Part shown: positions 41,101 through 53,100 of the stretch, one piece after another
How the letters are laid out: each line of letters opens with the position of its first letter
Numbering within the stretch: position 1 is the first letter of the stretch
Assembly (NCBI GenBank): GCA_964576585.1
Contig: CAZNWO010000003.1
Span: 1 to 64,000, forward strand
Direction of reading: 5' to 3'
DNA from: GCA-2730975 sp964576585
GTDB lineage: Bacteria > Verrucomicrobiota > Verrucomicrobiia > Opitutales > Seribacteraceae
DNA length: 64,000 bases
Translations under genes and position numbers: made by a program
Notes under the pieces: generated by a model
Databases searched by the model: none
What the model saw: the letters and a program-made list of their open reading frames with translations, nothing else
What the model was told of the DNA's origin: nothing

Positions 41101-44100
41101 GGCATAACGCTCGAAGGTCAAGGGTAGCTTGTGGGTGAAGTCGGCGGCATTGACGATGACGACGTTCACGACCTTCTGGTCTTGGCCCTTGGCATTGCTC
41201 GATAAGACGGTGATGCTGGTAGAGCCACCTTGGACGGGTGTTCCGCTTATTTCCCCCGTTGCAGTATTCATGCTCAGTCCGGCAGGTAGGCCGACCGCAG
41301 AGAAACTGCTTGCGGCAGGGAAGGTTTTCAGCGTGTAGGATACGGTTCGATTGGCATCATTGGCGAATCCTCTGACCACTTGTCCGGGCAGAAGGGTGGG
41401 GGGGCCTTGCACGTCGGCTACGTCGACGAACTGAGTTTCGGTCTTTTGACTTAGGTAAGTTGCCTTGATGGTCGCGGGACTGTCGAGGTTCAGGGATATG
41501 CGAACCTCGTCAAGCCAACCATGCCAATAATTTCCCCCTGTACGCGCAGAGCCTAGGCGGAAGTATTCAACAGGGCTGCCGAAGGGCCGTGAGCGACCGT
41601 ATCCGTTGAGCCACTGCTCTCCGTTCTTGTAGATGAACATTGCCCCTACGGTTCTGTCCTTCTGGAAAACCCAATGAACCCACTTGCCGCTGTAGTCTAC
41701 GTCGTTCTGGTTGATGCGGTCGTACCCACCGACCCCTGCATCCCAGTAAATGCGACCATTGCTCCACGGGTGGTGAAGGTTGATATGTCTTCCGAGCGAT
41801 GAACCGGATTCCATTACCGAGGTGTTTTTTGGCAACGTGCTGCCGCCGAAGCTCCAGAAGGAGATCGTGAGTTGAGTGGCGTCGCCCGGTGGGTGGGATT
41901 CCAGCGGTAGGTTTACGTAATCGTTTGTTCCGTCGAAAGAGAGTGCCTTGCCAATGATGCCCGGCACCCGAAAGTCGGAACCGAATTGCATCGGAGTACC
42001 GTGTAGGCTGGCCCTTGATTCACGAATTACGTCCGGTTCGTCTCCATCCATATGCCAGACTGCATGGAAACGATCCCAGAGAGAACCGTCCTTACAGTAT
42101 GCAGGCTGAGAGGTAACCGAGGGATTCCCCCAGATTGCGGTGATTTTGGTCGAGCCAGCGTCAAGCGTTGGAACCCGTACCCAGAACGAGGAAGTGCCTG
42201 CTGGATTCCACTTTACGGGTTCGTACTTCAGTTCCTCCGCTCCGTCGGGACCGACGAACCGTAGGTCGAAGCCGGCCTCGGACTTGAATTGCTCGTAGGA
42301 AAAACCAGGGATTTCCGGGCCTAGTTCCACATAGACCGGCAAGTCGACGAGGGTCTCGTTTTCATCGTATCCGGGGAAGGTTATTTCCGCAGAGTATTCC
42401 CAACGGGTGTAGTCCTTGACGTGAAGGGGCAGAATCGTGGAACGCGAGCCAGCTGCATTGGTGGCCTTTAGGGTTACTCCATAGCTGCCCTCGACAGTGG
42501 GCGTACCCGATAGGATCCCTGTCGAGGTGTCCAGATCGATTCCCGGCGGAAGCCCGGTTGCCGAGTACGAGTCGGCAGGCCTGTCGGTCTTGATCGGCAT
42601 GGAGATAGGCTGGTCTTTCAGGATGGAAAGCTCGGCGTTGTCCAGTATGCCCGGGCGATTCTCGAAGTTCGGAGGTTCAGCGGAGTATGGGTGTGTTACG
42701 CTGAATTGATCGGCAAGGCCCCACTTGTGGGCGAGGTATCCTTCCACTTGAGCTACCTGTTCGTCACTCAGCGCCGACCTGAAGAAAATGATGTCAGCGA
42801 CCTCGACGGCGGCGAAACTGCCTATACCATCTCGGTCTCGGGCTCCGATCACGACGTCGTCGTCAGTTGCCGGGACTGGCCCACGATCATCAATGTTGTA
42901 CTCTTGGTTGCCGTCTGCCCATTGAGTTCTCTTGAAGCCATCTTTTCGAGCCGACCAGACATGAGTTTCCCCATTGATTTTCGTCCCGCCGTACTGCCCG
43001 TCGCTCCCAGTCGTTCCTCGAATCGTAAAGGTAGCGTAATCGTTGTTGGGTTTCCTGAACTGCCATCCGACGCTGTCTTCGCCTCGTTTGGAAATGATTG
43101 GACGCCAATTGGCGATCACATCTCCTTTGGCCACGATGAAGAGGGTGGCCTTTTCACCGAAATTGAAGGGGTCGGAGTCCGTGACGCGAAGATATTGGTC
43201 GGTTCCATTGAATTTGGCCACGTTCTTGCCGTTCCATCTGCCGGGCTCAATGGAGGGGCCATTGCCGTTCGCGGCATGATGCCCCTTGCCCGACTTGTCC
43301 CTCCAGAAGTTCAGGTTGCCCCCGAAGGGTTCGTTGGAGGCGTTGCCATCGCCGTCGACGTCGGAGGAGTCCAGCCATAGTAGCATTTCTTGGTCGGGGA
43401 AGGAAGTCGCCGTGAGACCGAAATTGCCTGCGTCGAAGGAGATCGACTTGGACGACCATACTCCTCCGGCGGCATTAGAGGCGAGGATGCGGTAATGGTA
43501 GGACTTGCCCGGGGTCAGCTGATCGACGGGTATGTTGAATGAGCCTTCTCCCAGAATTCCCAAGTTGACAACGGCGTCCCACTTCGAGTCGTCCGAGGCG
43601 TTTACGTCGGAGGTCGACCCGGCATCCTCATCCCCCCAATAGACCAAGACGGTTGGATCGTCTCCACCTAAGGTAACCGTTTTCTCCAAGTCGCCGGAAT
43701 AGATGTGACCGACTTCCTGTTCGGTTAGCTCTCTTTCGTAAACTCGCATGTCGTCCATCATTCCGTTGAAGTAATGGTCGTTGTTCCAGTTGCTCCTGCC
43801 AATGTATTGGCTGGTTCTAGTTGTGTTGTTCGGGGCGTGACCGTTGACCGTTCCTCGAAGTTCCCCGTTTCGATAGAGCTTCATCACCCCTTGCGAATTT
43901 ACCGTGGCTGCCACGTGCTGCCATTCGTTTAGGGTCCAAAAGTCTTCCACTCTGAGGTACCTCTGGCTGGTCCCTCGGCGAATATTCCAGATTCCACGGC
44001 TCGTAGTTCCCTCGTTGGCGAGAATGATGTTGCTGTTGTTGGCTCCAATGCCAAAGTCGAAGACCCTTTGCCAGTTCCCCAGGTTTCGTTTGTAAACCCA

Positions 44101-47100
44101 CGCGGTCATGGTGGTGGCTCCTACTATTCTAAAGTCCCCTGCTTCGACGTAGGCTTGGTTGGTGCCGTCGAAATCCAGCGCCGTGCCGAAAGCACCGCCC
44201 ATGCCTGCTGTCCATGTTGCTCCTCCAAACACTTGAGCCGTGGGGGTGAGGCCCGTGGAGTCTTTCGCATCGGCTCCGGTTCCCTCGTCAAAACGCCAGT
44301 GGGCGATGAGGGACTCGGAAACCTCGGGAGGATCGAGCGACAGTGTTACTTGTTCTCCGCCATTACTTAAGATTTTTCCGTTTAGAGTTGCCGAAACCTT
44401 GGTTCGATCAGTAGCGGGAAGTGCTGTAAGCACGGGCTTACTGATGGTTCGAAAGCTTTCGGCTTTGTCCGACCAGTCCACTGCGTTGCTTTTTGCCTTT
44501 GCCCGATAGTAGATGTGATCGCCCGAGGAGAATCCACCCACCTTGTGAGAATATTTGCCAGCTCCCAGTTGTCCGAGGTCTACGGTATTCTGCCAGAGTC
44601 CCTCGTTTTCTCCTCTCTCGACAGGTCCCCAGAATAAGGAAATCTCTGGGGTTGGGCCGTCATAGGAGATGAGCTCGAAATTTAGAGTAGCATTGGTGTC
44701 GGTGACGTTGCTTGGCGGAAGAACCTCAATGACGGGTGGGGCGGGTAGAGTGCCTGTGGTGAAGGATTGAATTCCAGGATTCCCCGCCAGAAGGGCAATT
44801 TCCAACGAGGAAAGTTCTTTTTCGAAGATTTTCACCTCGGACATCAGGCCGTTGAAATCCCCCCAACGGTCAACTCCCGGCCTAGCGATTCCCAGTGAAA
44901 GAGGAGAGGTGTCGCTCGTTTCTAGCCGTCCGTTGTACTGGGTCCATGTGGTGATCTTGGTTCCGTCTACGTACAAGGTCATTTCCGAGCCGTAGGTGAG
45001 GGCGAGATGATGCCATTGCCCGGTCTGGATTCCTGCATCGATTGTAACGGTCGAATCCGTCGTGCCGCCACCAGAGTCGATGTAGACTTCCACAAGAGAT
45101 CCCTCGGTGCCGATTTCCAGATTGTCGTTGTCGGCGTTGCTGCTTTGGGCGATCAGCACGTTGTTGACTAGGTGGTTGCTGGAGATCGGTTCGCCTCCCG
45201 ATTGGTCCGCATCGCGCCTGAACCAAAGAGAAATGGAGAATTGGTCGGCAGTGTCCATTTGGTCGGCGTCGCCAAGGTTTACGTAGTCGTCGTCACCGTC
45301 GAACCGCAGTACTCTTCCTCGAGTTCCGTCTACGAACGAAGTTGCACCAACAATTTGACCATGTCTCTTACCCGTGCTGTCTAGGGAGGTCGAGTCCTGG
45401 TCGTCAAGTTGCCAGTGGAAGAGTGGTTCGACTGAAACTTCTTGCCCAAGGGACGTCCCGGCACCATTCGCTGCCTTTGCTCGATAATAATAGGTTGTGG
45501 CAGGTTGAAGTCCCGGAAGGAATCCGGAGAACGAGCCGACGTCGATAGTTTCGGGGAGGGCCAAGTTGTTGGTCATGGAGCCTGAAGTAAGTCCCCAGTC
45601 GAAGGATGCATTCGCAGGTTCTCCGCCGGCGTCATGAAGGATTCCGTTCAGGCGTGCTCCCGAAGAGGTTACTTCCGTTGCCGCAATTGTGAGCGAACTG
45701 GGCTTTACAGGATTGACGGTGATATTGAAGGACTTTTCGTCTTGGCCCCAGATGTTGTTGGCTTTGGCGGTGACTTGGAATGTACCCGATTTTGTGGGTG
45801 TACCGGTCAGGTTCGGTCCCTGTGGACCAAAGGGCGGTTCCAGTTTGTAGGGGTGGGAGTTGGGCAGGCTTTCTGCCAACCCCCACTTGTGAGCGAGGTA
45901 ACCCTCGATTCCAAGCCTGTCTAGTTCGCTTAACTTGTCCTGAAAGACGAGAACTTCTCCTAGCTCCAGAGAGGAATTGTAGTTTAGCCTGTCGAAGGGG
46001 ACGTTCTGGTGCCATTGTCCGGAGGTGCTTGTCCCGGCAAGCTCGCCATTGACCCACAGTCCGTAGTCGTAACGCTTGACCTGCCAGCCTACGATTGAGT
46101 GTACGGCGGAGGTCTTGCCTGAGGAGATGTTGGGATTGTTGTTGTTCCAGCGGCGGAGCCTCCAGGTTCCTCCGTCCGCCATCCTCCAACCGTCTTTCGT
46201 GAAGAACTCGCGATTGGTCCCGGTATCCATGTACTGTCGTCCAAGGATGTAGACGGTTGTAGGCATGGTTCTGGCGTCGGTAATGGACAAGGTTTCTCCC
46301 GCAGTGAGTCGAATAAGAGGTTTTCCATTCAACTGTTTGTCCACCAAGGTGGGGCCGGTTGAAAAGTCGTCTGTAGTTGCGTGGCGACCATTGCCCGAGA
46401 GGTCTTTCCATGTCTTGACGTAATGATCCTTTTGCGAGACGTACTTGGTGTCGTTCGCATCCAGCCAGAGTTCTGGCGAGATGTCGGATGGACCCCATGA
46501 TGGTGGCGGGGAATTTTTCCAGGGGTGGGCTGCGTCCAGCGAAGCTTGCAAGCCCCACTTGTGAGCAAGATAGCCCTCCATCTTCTGCCTGTCCGTTGCC
46601 GATCGTTCGCTGGAGAAGGCAACGATTTCGGCCAAGTCGTTATCCATGCTGTAGCCGTCGGCATCGCCTAAACGATAGTTGGACCAGGGGCCCATGTCGT
46701 TGTCGTTGACCACGACTTGCAGGATCATGTAGTCCGTGATCGTACCCAAATTGAAGGGGGAGGAGAGGGAAACGCCGTTCTTGTAGACTGCGCTTGGGTA
46801 TTGGTTGCCGTGAAACCAAGTTTGGACGTTCTCGACAAGGTAGTTTGAGTTTCTTCCCGAATGTCCGAGGATTCCCCCGTAATTGTTCCATGTAACAGTT
46901 GGGCTTTTTACCACGTGATACATTTCCTTTGCAAAGAAGGCGGAACCGCCGACGTCGAATTCGTCGTCTCCGTTTAATCTTCTGAATTCAACCACGGGGA
47001 GGCCGTTCAAGCCGTTTGATCTGAAGATTGGGGTTCCGGACCTAAGGGTTGCATGCCTGGCGTTGCCGCTCTTGTCCTCCCAGATCGGCAACAGGTAAGC

Positions 47101-50100
47101 GACTTGGGCTCCGGAGGCGGGAATTTTCTCAATGGAACTGTTGTCGTCGGCCATGTACCAAGACAGAATCCCTGAAATTGAGGATGGCGCGTAGGATTCA
47201 CGGTTGTCCAACCCCGGAGGCAAGCCGGAAAAGTCATAGGTTATCCCAAAGCCGGCATTTGCCGACGTTGAGAAGGGCTGGCCATAGGTTGCTGTGGTAT
47301 TGGTCGGGACGTTTATTGAAGGCGACTGTACTACGGCTTGGGTCCCCTGCCTGGCCGTCCAGACCGTTGGCGCCGGGACGTGCAGCCCTCCGTTTAGGTA
47401 CAAGGCATGTACTTCGTCCCAACCCAAGCTCCTGCCGTACAAGCGCACGTCGTCGATTCGTCCCTTGTAGTATTGACTGTTCGAGCTTACGTTCTCGGGA
47501 TTGACTCCGATATTCAGGGGAGCCGTCGTGTTGATGCCCAAGGCACCATTCACCGTGACCTGCTGGCTCAAAGTGCCGTCCAGGTAGGTCGTCGCAAAGC
47601 CGCCGTTTCCGTCATTTGTTCCTACGACGTGAACCCACTTGTCCCAAGCCGACAAGAAGGCGTCGCCTACACCATCGTTGGTGTTACCGCCTTCATGGAA
47701 GCGATGGTGAATGCGACCCCGTGTTCCATGGTTCGAGTCGCCGAGCCAGAAGCAATAGTTTCTTCCTTGGCGACCAAAGATTCCCGTCCAGTACTCGTTG
47801 TTTTTCTCAGGATATATCCAGAAGGAGACCGAGTATTGACTAAGGTGCAGGGCGGAGTCGTTTGACTTGACCACCCGATCGTTGTCGCCGTCGAAGCGAT
47901 AGGCCGTACCAATGACTCCGGGAACGCTTTGAGGATTGCCGGTAATTGCTCCGTTCAAGCCAAGGGGGCCCGAGTCCTTGGCAACCGTGGTGCCGTTAAC
48001 TTCATCGAATTTGTAGTGAAGAACCAAACCTGTGCTGGAAACTCCGTCAGGGGAACGAATTGTCTGCCCTCCGGATGTGTTCATTATACCCTGCGCAACG
48101 TTTCCGGGAGCCAGCAGAGCAATGCGTCCACCGCCTCCGGCACCGCCCGTCGATACTCCTCCCAAGGCATCGCCTCCCTTGGCGTACAGCTTGCCGTTGT
48201 TGGTGATGTTCTTGGCCTCGATGCGTATGGAACCTCCTGAGCCTCCTGCTCCCGATCTGTCCCCGGTGAAGAGACCATGTCCTCCGTTTACCGAAAGAAT
48301 TCCGTTGGCTCCGATCGTGACGTTTCCGTCGGCTTTCAAGCCTATTGCTCCACCTCCGCCTCCTGAATTGCCCGTCCCTCCCTCGGCATGACCTGCTCCC
48401 GAGCCTCCAATCAGGCTCGATATAATCTCGTCGCCGTAGGTAGATCCCGGAGTTCCACTCAATAGGCCTCCGGTTCCTTTCCCACCGTAGCTGCCGCCAC
48501 CGTTCGAACGCATGGTCTCGAACCCGCGACCGCCTCCGGGCCCTAGTCCATCAAGAGCGGGGTGCTCGTTGGAGGTGACGTTGTCGGCTGCTCGACCGGA
48601 ATCCCAACCGCCCGGTCCGGCTCTACCCGAGTAGACGCCCTGTGAACCGGATGACCCGTTCAGGGATAAAGCGGAGTCAATGACGATGTTTCCGGTTGCA
48701 TTGAGCTGAAGCGAGTTGCGACCCAGTATCACCACCGCAACGCCGGAGCCTAGGTTGATGGAATCGAACTGGAACGTGCAGACTCCGTATCCGTAACGAG
48801 TACTATCCTTTGCGGCGAAAGTCATATTCTTGACGATCCCCGCGCCTTTAGCACCGGAACTGTGCGACCATGATCCGCCCGTGTCGAAGGTAAGGGTGCC
48901 TGAATTGAAGCTCAGGTCTCCCCCTGAAGGTGACTTCGGGCCAACGTAAACGTTCCCCGGCAAACCGGGAAATCCTTCGGCAATTCCCTTTCCACCGTTA
49001 ACGTTGATTAGGCCTCGAACTATATTCCCGTCTGAAATGATCGCTACTCGACCTCCTCCTCCTCCGCCACCTACGCTTGCTCGATAGCGTTGTCCGGTTT
49101 CCCTCGGATCCTGACCTGCGGCATCGCCTCCCCGTGCTTCCAGGACGCCGAGGTTGGATACGTTTGCGCCTTCGATCCTGATGGAGCCACCCGAGCCCGC
49201 TCCACCGGTGCGGTAGGCTCCTTGGTTGGGATTCACGAAGATGGTGCCCCCGTTCATGGAAATCGTGATTTCAGGTGCGATGGATACGTCTCCCTTGGCG
49301 ATGATTTCGATAGCTCCGCCACCGCCACCGGCTTCTCCACCATTTCCACCTCCCCCGCCTGATCCTCCAATCAGGAAGTCGAGCGCTCCCGAGCCATAGG
49401 TTAAGCCGCTGGGACCACGGTCGCCTTGACCGCCTTCGCCCGCATGAGATGCCCCGCCACCGGTGAGCCAAGTCTTGTAACCTCTGCCGGGGCCTTGGTT
49501 GCCGGGGTAGCCACCAAGTACTCCCCATCCTATTCTGTTGCTGGTTTCCGGGTTGTTGCCGAAATAGGCATCGTGGCCGTCGACATAAGTTGCTCCGGGT
49601 ACCAATGGATTATTGAGAACCTGTGCTCCGGAAAAGCTTTTTTCTATGGTTACGTTTCCTTCGCTTTTCAGGGAAAGGGAATTTCTCCCCTCGAGGATTA
49701 CGTTTTCCAAGTTGGAACCAATGAACAGGTCGTCGCTGAAATTAAAGTGGGCTACTGTAATGGGCCAAGAGCTTCCGTCTTGGGCGAAGTAGGTCGATGA
49801 GCTAAAGTTCGCGTCGAGAACTTTCGCCTCTCCTGCTCCCTTGTTCCAGAAGATGCCCGATCCCGAGCCGACCTCGTCGATGCCGGTGTGAATCCTGAGA
49901 ACCCCTTGATCGAATCTCTTGGTATTAAATGATAGAGGTCCGGACCAAGCCTCGCCTGCAGAGTTTTCTGCCCTGAAACGCATGAAGTAGGTTTCTCCAC
50001 TGTCCAAGGAGGCCAGTTGCGCTTCGAATGAACCTTGGTTGATCTTGCCCAAGTCGAGCGAGCTTTCCCATTGCGACGCGTTTAAGTCACCATCAGTTTT

Positions 50101-53100
50101 GCCGTAATGGACGTAAACGGTTGGCGTTTCTCCACCAGTGGAGTTTAGGTCTCCCAGGATGGTGGCGGTCCTGCCCGTCAGGTCTTTCGTTCCCAAGGCG
50201 AATACGGTTGCGATTGCGGGAGATGCTGAGGAATTCAGGTTAAGGGTCGAGGATGCGGTGCCTTTTGCGTTTTTCGCTACGATGGTCACGGCAAATTGAC
50301 CGGTTGCGTCAGGTGTGCCCGTGACTTCGCCCGTGGCTATGTTCAGCGATGCCCACGCAGGCAGGTTCGTCGCATTGTACTCGCTTGCCGGGGGGGTGGA
50401 GCGAATCAGGTAGGTGAAAGGCACGTCCTTCGCGACGCTGGCGTTCATTTCGGCAGGCATTTGCGGGACGATGAGGTATTCCAGCGTAGTGGACAGGAAG
50501 GTCGAGTCGGGTTTCTGGTTCAGGACGGAGTATCTTATCCATCGTCCGCCTCTTTCAACGGGAGAGATGCGAATCTCGTCGGCAGAACCATTGAGCGTTG
50601 GGCTACCCCCGATGCCTGAACCAAGGGTAACGGTTGATCCTGTTTGAGTGTCGAGAGGAGCGGAGGTTTTGGTGTCGTTCGCAAGCAGCACACCATCCAG
50701 ATATAAAAGGATTTGGTCGGCGTTGTCGGAACCTTCGGGAACTACGGTCGCGACGTGATGCCATTGGTTGTCGTTGACGTTTGCGCTTGATTGGACGCCG
50801 CCCGAACCTGCTTGAGCGGTAAGGCCACCAAGGTTAAGGAAGAAGTCCCATTGGTTTGCGTTGCCACCCCAAGACGCGATTCCGCCTTGAAGCTCATTGG
50901 TCTTGATCCAAGCGGAAATTGTCCTTGCTCCGGGACCAAGAATTCCGGAATAGCCGTTGACGGCGACGTTGTCGTTCAATCCGTCGAAGACATAACCCAA
51001 CCCGATTATGGAAGATGAGCCACTCGTGACTCCTCCGTTGCGAGTTCCGTTTCGGGAACCCGTCGACGATTTTGCGGTCGGGTCGGGAGTTCCTTGGGAT
51101 AGGTGCCATACGCCGTCGAAGTCGGTCCAAGTCGAGCCATCGTTACGGTAGGCCGGGGCAACCTTGTCGGATTCGTTGCCCCAGTAGGCGGTGACGGTTT
51201 CGCTCGACGTCAGTTCGCTCAACTTTACCCACACGATCGATTCGCCAGAGGTATCCCAACGCTCGATTTCGTAAGGTAGTTCCTGAAGGTTAGGATCGAT
51301 GAAACGCAAATCTCCTGCATTGGCTTGGTCGGCGAAGCTCGCATAGTCGAACCCGGCAATCTTGTCCGTCCCCATTCTTACCAAAAGTGGGAAGTTGCTG
51401 GTGGATCCTCCGAACCATTTGTCGTGAAGATAGGTCTCCATTGAGGTTATCTCCGTGGGAGTGAGCACTCGATCGAAGATCAGGACTTCCGCGACTTCAC
51501 ATTGCGAGAACTGATCGTTTGCGTTGCTGCCTCCCAAGGCAAGAAGGGTGGGCTTGTAGGCGGCGGGATTTGCACCTGTCTTGTTCGTGACGAGGGCGAT
51601 GCGGTCTCGCCGCAACGTGGCAAGAGCCCCACTGGTCATGGTTCCCGCATGAAGGTGCCACTTGGCGTCACCCTGGGCCGAGTCCGTTATCTCGCTTCCC
51701 GCCGTCCAGTGACCGGTTTTTTCCGAGCCAAAACCAAAGGCCCAGTTGGAGCCGATCGAACTGATCACTCGCTCGTTTCTCCCCCCCAAGTAGCGAGCGA
51801 CTGACAGGATGGTGTACTCGGAAAGCATTGGGGCGAAATCAGTGCTTGAATGCAGTTGCGAATAACCGTCGAAACGAACGACTCGCAGCCCGCGTTCCTT
51901 GAGGTGGGCGACGAGCATGGGCTCTCCTCGAACCTTGTTCAGGTCATTACCATTGCCCGATTTGTCTTTCCAGATGGTAACTCTTTCGCTCGTCGAACCC
52001 GAGATTTCGTCTGCGGCAAGCCATAAGGCCAATCCGGGAAGCTCTGACGGAAGACCGCCTTGTACGGCTCCGGGAAAACCAATCTCGAGTTTTGCGGCAA
52101 ATGCTCCAAGGTCGATTACGTTGATCTCCAAGTTGGCTTTGGTGCTTCCGTTGAGGTTGCTTGCATTCACCTCCGCGGTAAATTTCCCCGCAACTTGGGC
52201 AGTTCCGGAAATTATTCCTGTGGCGGGATCGATGCTCAGGCCGGCAGGCAATTGGCTTGCGGTGAAGGAAGATGCATCCTCGGTAAGTACCTGATAGTTG
52301 ATGGGCTTTCCTTTTTCGACGGAGACCGATTGTCCGGCAATTACCGTTGCCGGGCGGGAGGCGTCTCCGTTGCCCGAACCATAAACCCTAGATGCCTCGT
52401 CTGCCGTTAGGGCTATCGAGTATACTCTCAGGTCATCCAGTAAATCGGCAAAACGAGCATTGTCGAAGTTACCCACGTAGCCAAGGAAGTCCGCGCTTTG
52501 TCCTGCCGTGACACCAATCTTTGAGCCGTTGAGGTAAAAGATCGTTTCACTTCCGCTTCCGACGGCAACCAGATGATTCCAGTCCGTGAAGTCGGGAGCG
52601 CTCAGGTCTGCCCCGGAGTCTACGAATCCTCCTTTGGGTATTAAAAATGCCCCAAGGTCATTGCTGCCGCTTTTCAGGAGTACATGAGAATCTTGTGCCC
52701 CTTTAAAGAGGCGCCGGGTGTTGGTGTTGTCGTCGAGTCCCTTGAACCAAACGGCAAGCGTCCAGTCCGTTCCCAAGCCAAGGCCTCCGTCTGCAATCTC
52801 CAAGCGTGCTGAAAACTGGTTGTCGGGGAACGAAAGGGCCCTGCCGAACTTGCCCGAGTCATCGAAAACCAGTCCGTTGGCCAAATTACCCGCAGGAGCT
52901 TGTGAAACTTTGTTGCTCGCAGTAGGTCCATCCTGATCATCAAAGGGGAAGTGGGAGATCAGGGATTCTTCCCTTACCAGCAACAAGCGATACTCTACAG
53001 TGTGATTCCCTTCTCCAAAGGCAATGCCCTTGCCATTGACGGCCGCCCCGGCGGGGAAGGAAAGGTTTAGGTCGCTTGGAGTTGAAGCGTCGTTTGGAGT

